The notes under the pieces were generated by a model, which was not told where the DNA came from, did not search any database, and worked only from the letters and a program-made list of their open reading frames with translations. Below, piece by piece: positions 56,201-63,772 of a DNA stretch of 64,000 nt. Source of the DNA: JAWPMT01 sp965229785. GTDB taxonomy: Bacteria > Bacteroidota > Bacteroidia > Cytophagales > Cyclobacteriaceae. The DNA is taken from NCBI GenBank assembly GCA_965229785.1, contig CBDDJS010000001.1:5270001-5334000 (forward strand). Reading direction: 5' to 3'. The position numbers were made by a program, and so were the translations under genes. Within the stretch, counting starts at the first letter, position 1. Each line of letters begins with the position of its first letter.

Positions 56201-57563
56201 CAATTCGAAGATACCTAAACCCATCACTGCGAGAGAAGTTCAGAACTTACTCAGTCCGGATCAGGTGATGTTGTATTATGCAGAAAAAATGTTTGAAGAT
56301 GGTGATGTCGGCTTTTGCATGGTGGCCATTACCAGAGATAAGGTGAAATTCCAATACATCAACAATGTGAAGTCCTGGGTGAGGATTCGGAATCAGTACA
56401 GCGAGGACCTTGCCTCAATCGAAAGGGAGAATGCCAGTAAAGAACTCCGAACCTTCAACTTCAACTCAAGTTCACAATCTGTTCGTCAAAAGGGGGATTT
56501 CAACCTGATGACCGAATTGCTTCGACGCTCCTTCAAGGAAGAGGATCGTCAGAAATTAGCGGATATAGGAGGTAGTTATTATGATGCTTTTATCGGGCTT
56601 TTCAAAGATGAAATTGCCGGTAAAAAAGAATTGATCATTGTTCCAGGAGGACCACTCAGTTTCATTCCTTTCGAAGGGCTCTTATCTGGTTCCGGAAGAT
56701 TATTAGTGGAGGACTATGATATTTCATATGTACAATCGCCAACCGTACTTCGGGAACTGTACAGCAGAAATTATCAACACACCAGGAGCATATTGGCCAT
56801 GGGAGGAGCGGAATATGGTAAAGTCCATTTTGAGGGTGAACGGGCGCCGGATCCCATAAAAACAGCCACGGATATTGAACAACTCAGATATGAAACCTTC
56901 AATGACATCAAGGGAGGGGTCAAATCCTTGCGTAGACGCTTCTATGCTTTAGGCTACAGCCAAATGAATTACCTGAAGGGCACACTTAATGAAGTGAGCC
57001 AAATAAGTGAGATCGTACCCGACACAAAAACTTACCTCGGTACTGAAATGAATGAAACTAACCTTAAAGGTCTGTCAGATAATGGTGAACTTGGTGATTA
57101 TCGCGTACTCCATTTGGCCACGCATGGATGGGTGGAATCCTATATCCCGGAACTGAGTGGTTTTGCCATGACGGTATTCCCGGAAGAGAAAAATGGGGAA
57201 GATGGCCATGTGTATTTGCACGAAGTAGAAAAACTCAACCTTAAAGCCGATCTGGTCATGCTTTCTGCATGTCAAACAGGTTTAGGTAAGTTGCAAACTG
57301 GACAAGGGGTTGCAGGACTTAATCAGGCCTTTATCCGTGCGGGAGCTAATAGCACCATTACTTCCCTTTGGGCAGTAAACGACTATGCCACAAGCGTTCT
57401 TGTCACTGAAATGTACCGCATGGTTTTCAACGAAAAGAAATCATTCCGTAAGGCCTTGAATGAAGTGAAGCGAGGATTCATCAAAGGTAAATACAATAAA
57501 GAAGGCATCGATTTGAACAACACCGGTTTTTGGGCACCCTTTATCTATTATGGAAAGTTGTGA
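53220..57563 (+). CDS. Secreted CHAT (caspase-like) protease with two lectin-like domains and TPRs
   Basis: Start at 53220 (MCFRKMLMITL) chosen because it begins a good signal peptide ending TFAQ; a frame from 53190 also exists. After the signal come two homologous beta-sandwich (laminin-G/DUF1080-like) domains, one near 25-225 and one near 255-445, each with I-D-x-SRDFQIE and RFGFSGxG. A Thr/Glu/Lys-rich linker leads to TPR-like helices (about 495-1000), then a C-terminal CHAT domain with catalytic His in LATHGW (about 1302) and Cys in LSACQTG (about 1351), plus the GANSTITSLWAVND signature. Domain order suggests a periplasmic or surface protease whose recognition domains bind glycans. Substrate unknown. 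Confidence 0.87.
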   Translation: MCFRKMLMITLVPILGILSFNTFAQDKYPDFGYQRGGMLFYETFQVNTRGYATAITNQYEKVIEDGHYKLKSRQDNYYPEESFNKNGAFQIDESRDFQIEAEMKYVSGIDNNANALLFGKATKKSASGFTSHFRFGFSGNGKITIDNYNADSRSFTDLLGWTASEVLQSQTYNKLTVRKTGKKLHFFVNESLVHTADHVPFYGSNVGFMVNGGTEVHVKNFTVGYITKKKGEQIQDLSSLIPPVNGQAINYSGYVPERVLFSEEFNDNSRTWREGSSDSRYFKVENGYYVIQSFQSGYYAAAKFNEEDQFNIDQSRDFQIECKMKFISGEDNNSNSLNWGQKKEDWSSYRFGFSGDGSFKIFSYDEAASNKWTNYQSWTETSKLTNDFNKMTIRKVADQYYFFINETLVTTMPFKPFYGQILSIQSNQNTTIRVDDVMISYIQPGDAATPVKEVATQEKQSSKPVTVAVEETREEIQKESVKSIASSTKPVVKPTANKYIQFVEDHPDYKKAMKAYENQNYVTASVLFENLIKRYPDQAEIYLRAGLGQIQSENFDKAISYFEMAHLLNPTDISILTNLFIFKSAIGQTAEAQKLATQAARMMAQNQFDYYLSYVDSWIKYFEYFNEALARNIGATKGVFQQAFNQADHLYAEEVGGKIFTDLKNGGILKHAKDLTNRLKQANQIMYDTGLPFNQSHYMLHYLNELLDEQYRRDDISDDWKSWLADYQTNVVLKSMFYEEANDAITNPFLYCRFTDKKYAIMLTSGDIDNALALNTVRIEKAGSSPYLKFELINLYAERLILLANLRRVNQGREIAALLEQVLSQYSAPELLVAGYLALNNYYQIAGQADKAIVYGHKAEQVSIESGFMELISIIYNNLSHAYFNNDQTDKGIAYSLTSNEYAANDLLKAKNLTTLGVRLTHTEHQKAVDILKDAEQLYLDHIEVVSDYMAKSVYTSLYNSNVNMAMAHKYLQNDEAAFNTIERAKSKKLASEINSKIPKPITAREVQNLLSPDQVMLYYAEKMFEDGDVGFCMVAITRDKVKFQYINNVKSWVRIRNQYSEDLASIERENASKELRTFNFNSSSQSVRQKGDFNLMTELLRRSFKEEDRQKLADIGGSYYDAFIGLFKDEIAGKKELIIVPGGPLSFIPFEGLLSGSGRLLVEDYDISYVQSPTVLRELYSRNYQHTRSILAMGGAEYGKVHFEGERAPDPIKTATDIEQLRYETFNDIKGGVKSLRRRFYALGYSQMNYLKGTLNEVSQISEIVPDTKTYLGTEMNETNLKGLSDNGELGDYRVLHLATHGWVESYIPELSGFAMTVFPEEKNGEDGHVYLHEVEKLNLKADLVMLSACQTGLGKLQTGQGVAGLNQAFIRAGANSTITSLWAVNDYATSVLVTEMYRMVFNEKKSFRKALNEVKRGFIKGKYNKEGIDLNNTGFWAPFIYYGKL

Positions 57564-57718
57564 CGATTAGCATCTTTGTAAGGAACTCAAGGCCAATAAG
57601 CGTTAGAAACTCCAGTATTAGCAGGCGAAAAGTTTCAAACTTCAGCCAGCATTGGAAGTGAGATCAAAGTCTCCTGTCAAGTGACTCTGATCAATTTAGC
57701 CACATCTGCTTCCAGAAA

Positions 57719-60700
57719 ATGCTAATATTGTTACTGGGAATGGGAATCTTACCTCTCATATCGTTTGGTCTGTTTCTGGGATTATTGTTTGCGGCTATCC
57801 GGCAAAAGCATGCGGCATTGGTCGCGCTATGGTCAATTTTTGCCTTAAGTCAATCGGTTTTCATTCCATGGCCTATTCCTTCGCAATGGGCCCTGATGAT
57901 AACCCCACTTGCTGCTCGATACTTTGTCCTTACCTTTTTCGGGAAATCTATGAATTGGCAGCGAGAATCGATCAATACCATTCCCTTCGTAGGATTAATT
58001 GGGGTCTCTTTCTTCATCCCGGATTTCCAAATTGTATTGTTGAAACTGGCGTTTGCGTGGGAAAGTTGGAGGCTCTTATCGTTGGCAATCCATCATTATC
58101 GACAAAAAGGTGTTACCACATTCGGAAATGGCGCCAGGATCAATTGGCTCAATACCCTAATTAGTCTCCATTTGATTTTGATACTAATTTTCCTGTTAGA
58201 AATCCCGTTGAGCTTTCTCACCATCCCGATCTGCGCCTTTGCGCTCATCAGCAGTTGGCATTTTGGAAGATCCTCCTCGTTTGAGCCTTTCGCTGCTACA
58301 CCCAAATACGCAAAATCCACCTTACTTACTCCTGACAAAGTACGATTATTGGATGCACTCGAAAGTGAATTGAAGCCAGGTGATTATTTTTTACAGTCAG
58401 ATGCTTCTTTGAAAGGTCTCTCGAAACGATTGTCTACTTCTACACACAATTTGAGTCAGTTGCTGAATGAGTCGAAAGGAGTCACCTTTTTCGAGTTACA
58501 GGCATCCGTTCGAATTCGGGAAGCCAAAAAATTATTACAGGATCCTCAAATCCAGCACCTTAAAATCGAGGAAATTGCCAACAAGGTAGGTTACGCATCC
58601 AAGTCATCTTTCAATACAACATTCAAGAAAATAACGGGTAAAACACCTTCTGAATACCGGGATTCGGACGTTCGATCTGATAAGGTCGAACGTTCACCTG
58701 AAGTGTTCGAACCTGTAAATCAAAGTCATGCGGATACTTTCGAGTTATTAAAACACGCAAGTATCATGCTCACAGGATTTTTCAAGATTTACTATCGAAA
58801 CTTACTTCGAAACAAAGCATTTAGCTTTATCAATATGTTCGGATTGGTGCTCGGATTTACCAGCACCCTATTGGTTTGGGTCTATCTTCGGTTCGAACTT
58901 TCTTACGATCAATTTCATGAAGATGCAGAAAACATTTACCGTGTAGCCATTCTGGATGACAGTCCACAAACGCGTACACCTCACCCTCTCGCCCAAGCCA
59001 TGGTGGCAGAATTCAGCCAGGTGGAAGCCGCTGTGAGTCTATCTCCGATCTACGGACCAGGTCTTACCTTACAAGACATTTTCGTACGCGACCCACAAAA
59101 CGACGAATGGATCAAACAAGCGGGAGGCTTCTACGCGGACAGTACATTCTTCGATGTTTTCGATTTTAAACTCACCATTGGCAATCCCAAGGAGGCCTTA
59201 AGTGGGGTGGGCCATGTGGTGATCAGCGAAAGCCTTGCCCGCAAATTCTATGGCGATGAAAACCCACTGGGCAAAGAAATAGAAGCGGGTACCAGTGGAT
59301 TCAAGGGAGTGATCAACGGTGTATTCGCCGATCCTCCGGCCAATTCGCATTTCCACCCTCAGTTCTTGGTTTCGTACATGACCATCAAGTCCATGAACCC
59401 GGACAACCTGTGGTTCAAATGGGATGATTCCGGACATTTCAATTATATCAAACTAAAAGAAGGAACTAACCCCAGGGTAATAGAAGCCTCCTTTCCAGAT
59501 CTATACCTGAAATACGACCTGATCAATGAAGAGGTCTATGAAAGGTGGAAAGAAGGCATCACCTATTTGGGATTGCAACCTCTCACGGCTATTCATCTGA
59601 ATTCTGACATCCGCTGGGAGTTGGAGAAGAATAGCAACATGACGTATATCTATATCCTACTGGGTGCTATTGTCTTTATTGTGGTGATCACAAGCATCAA
59701 TTTTGTGAACTTGTCCACCGCCAGAGTAGTAGAGAGGGGAAAGGAAATTGGCATAAGGAAAACCCTGGGAGCCAGGCAGCTTGTCGTTTCTTCTCAATTC
59801 ACAATGGAGTCTGTTTTCTCCTGTCTGTTTGCCGCCATACTGTCTTTTTTATTGGCATTTCTGTTATTCAGTGAGTTTTCGGCACTCGCCGGACGAGCCA
59901 TTCCCCTGGCCTTTCTATCCGAACCAACATTGATCTTTACGTTTTTGGGATCGGTACTTTTGGTCGGTTTGATTACCGGTATTTATCCAGCCATTTCAGT
60001 AACACGGATCAAATCCAGTGAGATACTTAAAGGAAAATTGGCCAACCAGTCCCGTGGTTTACTGCTGAGAAGAAGCCTGGTGGCCATCCAATTCTGTGTT
60101 TCAGCAATACTGATTTTCGGGAGCCTGGTGATCTTTAATCAGATCGATTTTCTGGAGAATAAAGCCCTGGGTTTTGATGCAGATGAGCTGATCATTATTG
60201 ACATCCATACCGAGCAGGTGGAAGATCAGCTAGAAGCCATGAAACAACAAATGCTTACGATACCCGGCGTGCTGGGTGCGGGCGGCATATCAAGTTTACC
60301 GGGAAGTCAATTTAACCGGAACAGCCTGTTTACAGAAGATCAGCCGGATAACCGCGTATCCTGTTCCGAGTTACGAGTGGATTATGATGCACTTCCCTTA
60401 TTGGGTGTTCAACTGAAAGCAGGGCGCTTTTTTGAAAAGTCCAGAGGTACAGACTCACTGGGAATCAGTTTTCTTGTCAACGAGGCAGCATTGGAACAAT
60501 TCCAGGTAGAGGACATTTTTGAGAAAACAGTGCTTTGGGATGAAGAAGCCGGAATGAGCCGGGGTAAAGTAGTGGGTGTGATTGCCGATTTTCATTACAA
60601 ATCCCTACATGAACCTATCCGGCCATTGGCGATTAAGATCAATCCGGATGCCATCAATTACCTGATGATCAAAGTGGAAGCGGGCACTTCCATTACTCAG

Positions 60701-61192
60701 GTATTGGCCTCACTGGAAGAAGTCTATTCAGCATTTGAAACACAATTTACTTTTGAATACACTTTCATGGATCAGTCGCTTGAACATGTCTATCAATCCG
60801 ATCGTCAGGCCTTTGCTGTATTCAATCTATTCACAACAATTGCTTTGATCTTGTCGGTCATGGGATTATCTGGGCTCGCTTATTTACTCATTAGTCAAAA
60901 GACCAAAGAAATAGGCATTCGAAAAGTAATGGGGGCGAAACTGACTGATATACTCTGGTATGAAAGCAGAACCTTCCTAACAGGCTCGTTGATATCATTA
61001 TTGGTTGGATTACCTCTGGCCTACCTACTTATGAATTTTTGGCTGGAAAACTTCGCCTACCAGATTACCATCGGACTTGCTCCATTTGGCCTGACCAGTA
61101 TTATTGTGCTGATCTTGGTAGTGCTATGTGTAGCCATTTCCGTCATTAGAACCTCATTGAGAAATCCCAGTCAGGCCCTGAGGTATGAGTAG
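57719..61192 (+). CDS. Fusion: membrane-anchored AraC-type DNA-binding domain plus FtsX/MacB ABC permease
   Basis: One uninterrupted frame of 1157 residues. Residues 1-185 are several membrane helices. Residues about 205-314 form an AraC/XylS DNA-binding domain with two HTHs (LKGLSKRLSTSTHNLSQLL; IEEIANKVGYASKSSFNTTFKK, then TGKTPSEYR). A polar linker (315-350) leads into a full FtsX/MacB permease (356-1157) with two MacB_PCD units and the motifs VERGKEIGIRKTLGARQ and SQKTKEIGIRKVMGAKL. The permease start KIYYRNLLRNKAFSFINMFGLVLG is like free-standing permeases. It could sense an envelope signal through the permease and regulate genes directly at the membrane. No ATPase gene is nearby. Confidence 0.88.
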   Translation: MLILLLGMGILPLISFGLFLGLLFAAIRQKHAALVALWSIFALSQSVFIPWPIPSQWALMITPLAARYFVLTFFGKSMNWQRESINTIPFVGLIGVSFFIPDFQIVLLKLAFAWESWRLLSLAIHHYRQKGVTTFGNGARINWLNTLISLHLILILIFLLEIPLSFLTIPICAFALISSWHFGRSSSFEPFAATPKYAKSTLLTPDKVRLLDALESELKPGDYFLQSDASLKGLSKRLSTSTHNLSQLLNESKGVTFFELQASVRIREAKKLLQDPQIQHLKIEEIANKVGYASKSSFNTTFKKITGKTPSEYRDSDVRSDKVERSPEVFEPVNQSHADTFELLKHASIMLTGFFKIYYRNLLRNKAFSFINMFGLVLGFTSTLLVWVYLRFELSYDQFHEDAENIYRVAILDDSPQTRTPHPLAQAMVAEFSQVEAAVSLSPIYGPGLTLQDIFVRDPQNDEWIKQAGGFYADSTFFDVFDFKLTIGNPKEALSGVGHVVISESLARKFYGDENPLGKEIEAGTSGFKGVINGVFADPPANSHFHPQFLVSYMTIKSMNPDNLWFKWDDSGHFNYIKLKEGTNPRVIEASFPDLYLKYDLINEEVYERWKEGITYLGLQPLTAIHLNSDIRWELEKNSNMTYIYILLGAIVFIVVITSINFVNLSTARVVERGKEIGIRKTLGARQLVVSSQFTMESVFSCLFAAILSFLLAFLLFSEFSALAGRAIPLAFLSEPTLIFTFLGSVLLVGLITGIYPAISVTRIKSSEILKGKLANQSRGLLLRRSLVAIQFCVSAILIFGSLVIFNQIDFLENKALGFDADELIIIDIHTEQVEDQLEAMKQQMLTIPGVLGAGGISSLPGSQFNRNSLFTEDQPDNRVSCSELRVDYDALPLLGVQLKAGRFFEKSRGTDSLGISFLVNEAALEQFQVEDIFEKTVLWDEEAGMSRGKVVGVIADFHYKSLHEPIRPLAIKINPDAINYLMIKVEAGTSITQVLASLEEVYSAFETQFTFEYTFMDQSLEHVYQSDRQAFAVFNLFTTIALILSVMGLSGLAYLLISQKTKEIGIRKVMGAKLTDILWYESRTFLTGSLISLLVGLPLAYLLMNFWLENFAYQITIGLAPFGLTSIIVLILVVLCVAISVIRTSLRNPSQALRYE

Positions 61193-61327
61193 ATTAAGTA
61201 CGCCATGGGTATAATGTCCTCGTAAAAATCAAATTTTCCTTATCTTCATCGGCGAATTAAGGCGAATTGAAATGGGGCAATTCATTTATCCTAATTTCGT
61301 TTGCCTTAAGGAAAACACTGCTGCCGT

Positions 61328-62041
61328 ATGAACTACGTAAAAAACTTGAAGCGTCTCCTGGCTTTTTGCCTCCTACTGATCGCAATCCGACCAGTGCTGG
61401 CACAGGAGATATTTTTAGGCGCGAAGCTAGGAGGAAATCTCATGGGTCTCAAAAACACTGATTTTGATGAATCTGCGGGAATTACCTCATTTGGGGGCCA
61501 CGGTGGCCTCTTCATGGAGTTGCGATTCAAAGGCAGAATGGCGGCGGTACAGGCAGATCTATTGTACAACTACGATCAATTCGAGGGAGTACTCAATACT
61601 TTTGATACCAAACTGACGTATGGACGAGTAGCACTTCCGGTAATCTTTAAGATCTATCCTGTCAGAAATGGCTTCAACATTCAGGTCGGAGGCCAGGTGG
61701 CCTATCTGATCCATGGGCAATCGCAGCAAACAGATGGTGTGAATTTTGACGATAAATTCAACATTACGAATACAACTACCACGCCGGATGGATCTCTGAT
61801 CGCAGGACTGGGTTTTGATTTCGACAAGGTAAGCGTGGCCGCCCGCTATATTTTTGGAGCGACGGATTTCCCGAATACCGAGGAATTGATGAGCGGCCCT
61901 CAGATCAGTATTGGCTATATCGCTTTCCGTGGCAGTCAGCTAGGCATTGGTACACCAAAAGTCAAGACGAAGAAATTTAACGCACCGAAGAAGAAGAAAG
62001 TTGGCAAAAAGAAAACCGCCAAGTCAACAAGAAAGAAGTAA
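61328..62041 (+). CDS. Outer-membrane beta-barrel protein (PorT-like) with lysine-rich tail
   Basis: A signal peptide (about 1-25, ending VLAQ) precedes an eight-strand-type outer-membrane barrel: FLGAKLGGNLMGL, GGHGGLFMELRFKGRMAAVQADLLYN, KLTYGRVALPVIFKIYP, FNIQVGGQVAYLIHG, VSVAARYIFGATDF, PQISIGYIAF. The last 30 residues are a highly basic Lys/Thr/Ala tail (KKKKVGKKKTAKSTRKK), unusual for barrels. That tail could lie in the periplasm and bind peptidoglycan or nucleic acid, or may be an exposed extension. A TAATTTCG element lies 28 bases before the start. Confidence 0.8.
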   Translation: MNYVKNLKRLLAFCLLLIAIRPVLAQEIFLGAKLGGNLMGLKNTDFDESAGITSFGGHGGLFMELRFKGRMAAVQADLLYNYDQFEGVLNTFDTKLTYGRVALPVIFKIYPVRNGFNIQVGGQVAYLIHGQSQQTDGVNFDDKFNITNTTTTPDGSLIAGLGFDFDKVSVAARYIFGATDFPNTEELMSGPQISIGYIAFRGSQLGIGTPKVKTKKFNAPKKKKVGKKKTAKSTRKK

Positions 62042-62074
62042 TTCTCTTACAATGGATATGCTTCGACCATAGTC

Positions 62075-62102
62075 TGGCAAGAATCTAATTGCCACGGTTT
62101 TT
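62075..62102 (+). terminator. Probable terminator after the barrel gene
   Basis: TGGCAA (62075-62080) pairs with TTGCCA (62089-62094), followed by CGG and five T. Short stem but good position. Confidence 0.45.
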
Positions 62103-62177
62103 CTTATGAAAGTAATGAAGATTCCCTCATTACCATTCTTCTGAATGCGCTTTTATCTGATGCTCATCCAGTACTCA

Positions 62178-62924
62178 TCAAATGATTGAGCCGATAACAA
62201 AAATCAACCCTGTGAATATTGTTGCCAACAATAAATAGAGTACATAAGTGAGCAGGGTTCTCACCAAAATCCCCAATCTGCTGGCTTCAGAAAAGAATTG
62301 CCAGAAAACCCATGTGGCATATCCGATTGAAACGGTCAGGCCTACTATTTCCAAAATATCATTGTCGCCAACCAAACCCATTAAAACGGCAAAGATTGAA
62401 GAGAAGATGGCCTGATGCCCCGTGATGTAGGCATTAAGGACCATGTGCTCCAGGTAATTCAACCTGAACTTTCGAAATGCAAGGTGCGAAGCAAGTGAAA
62501 AAACGGGCAACAGCAAAAGGACCGTATATCCATAATTTCCAATAAACCAGTCCAACATCTGAATCCCCTTACCTTCGATTTCTTCGTTGGTGGCTCCGTT
62601 GGACCATCCGGTGGCAAACGCATTGATGAATGTTTCACTTCCGAAGAGTCGGGTGATCAGGAAGTATATCGTCGATAAGGTAAATGCGTAGGCAATGGGT
62701 TTGAAGTAGGGTTTTCTTTTGCCCTCAAGATAATTGCGGATACCTAAGCCTGGTCGAACGAATAATTCACGTATCGTAAAGAGTAGTCCCCTGTTGATTT
62801 GAAATAAGCTACCAGAAACTTCCTTTAGAAAATTGGGGACATTGATTTTGTCAACCGTAGTGCTTTGACCGCAGTAAGGACAAAAAGCCTCTGTAACAAC
62901 TTTACCGCAATTCTTACAATTCAT
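62178..62924 (-). CDS. DUF3667 membrane protein with zinc ribbon
   Basis: The 248-residue protein starts with a zinc ribbon (C-x2-C at CKNCG and C-x2-C at CPYCG) and then the DUF3667 core FTIRELFVRPGLGIRNYLEGKRKPYFKPIAYAFTLSTIYFLI, followed by four more membrane helices. The family is abundant in Bacteroidetes and of unknown function. Single gene. A 10-bp inverted repeat lies just upstream (62942-62977). Confidence 0.88.
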   Translation of the reverse strand: MNCKNCGKVVTEAFCPYCGQSTTVDKINVPNFLKEVSGSLFQINRGLLFTIRELFVRPGLGIRNYLEGKRKPYFKPIAYAFTLSTIYFLITRLFGSETFINAFATGWSNGATNEEIEGKGIQMLDWFIGNYGYTVLLLLPVFSLASHLAFRKFRLNYLEHMVLNAYITGHQAIFSSIFAVLMGLVGDNDILEIVGLTVSIGYATWVFWQFFSEASRLGILVRTLLTYVLYLLLATIFTGLIFVIGSII

Positions 62925-62941
62925 TGCCGTAAATCTAATGT

Positions 62942-62977
62942 TTCATCATTTATGGAGCCTTTACTTCAAATGATGAA
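62942..62977. promoter_or_regulatory. 10-bp inverted repeat upstream of the DUF3667 gene
   Basis: TTCATCATTT at 62942-62951 is repeated in reverse complement as AAATGATGAA at 62968-62977, 16 bases between. It starts 17 bases before the start codon on the minus strand, a position that fits an operator or a 5' leader hairpin. Confidence 0.35.
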
Positions 62978-63093
62978 CAATTAAACCAAATGCCAACAAA
63001 GTGAACACCAAGGAATTAACGGTCTTTTTCAGCTTCCTACAGAGTTTATACTGAAAAACCCTTTGCGAGCGCCCGACATGACGATTGTACTTT

Positions 63094-63681
63094 CTATTCG
63101 CTCTTCTTCTCACAGAAGAGATACCATAACGGGTAGACTATCGACTCATCTTTGTTCACCCATTCACCGGCCCAGTTGAACCCATCGTAAGTCATATCGG
63201 AGAACGTAATGCGATAGAAACCTTCCATCCCATTAGGGGCAGTATTTTCATTGTAGAGGACCATGGTCCTATCAGCCGTTTTGCCACCTTCCCAGGAAGG
63301 CAACGTTGAAGGGATCCCAGGCACAGAATAATAATGTACGTACCAGACAGCACTGTCTGCATTGTACTGACGAATACTTCCGGCATAAGTACCATCATCC
63401 TTAAAGGTTTCGTCCTGAACTCCATAGCCATTCATGATGTACTTAAATCGCCAGGTCATGGCTGTTGTATCACCCCAGGTCTGATCAGGCAGTCTCATAA
63501 GTGACTTGCATCTGGATTCACCGATCAGTGGGTCATAGTCTTTGGTTTCAGGAGGGGCCTCGGGATTAGGTAATCCAAATGGATTTTCAGGGGAAGGTTC
63601 ATATTGGAACTTTGATTGGTCCTGAGCTTGCAGTCCAATCATCGATAAGCTAAAAATTACGATCAGTAAATTCGTTTTCAT
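63094..63681 (-). CDS. Secreted hypothetical protein (DUF1579-like)
   Basis: Start at 63681 (MKTNLLIVIF) for the signal peptide ending LQAQ; the frame continues upstream to 63720. The mature protein of about 175 residues is beta-rich with the pattern LIGESRCKSLMRLPDQTWGDTTAMTWRFKYIMNGYGVQDETFKDDG, WYVHYYS and GFYRITFSDMTYDGFNWAGEW. This resembles lipocalin-like DUF1579 proteins, but the match is by pattern only. Periplasmic; role unknown. Confidence 0.7.
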   Translation of the reverse strand: MKTNLLIVIFSLSMIGLQAQDQSKFQYEPSPENPFGLPNPEAPPETKDYDPLIGESRCKSLMRLPDQTWGDTTAMTWRFKYIMNGYGVQDETFKDDGTYAGSIRQYNADSAVWYVHYYSVPGIPSTLPSWEGGKTADRTMVLYNENTAPNGMEGFYRITFSDMTYDGFNWAGEWVNKDESIVYPLWYLFCEKKSE

Positions 63682-63772
63682 TTTTGTCCTTTGGGTTTCG
63701 GCACGAAGGCCTTTGGACAATTTTACTAGGCTCAGATGTTCCTGAAAAGGATTTTGCAGGGAGCACCGTGAA

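Noticed and set aside
50119..61192. A known antiphage defence system containing CHAT and ABC components
   Set aside because: The CHAT protein has a signal peptide and lectin-like domains, the permeases are FtsX-like, and there is no nuclease, cyclase or effector typical of defence islands.
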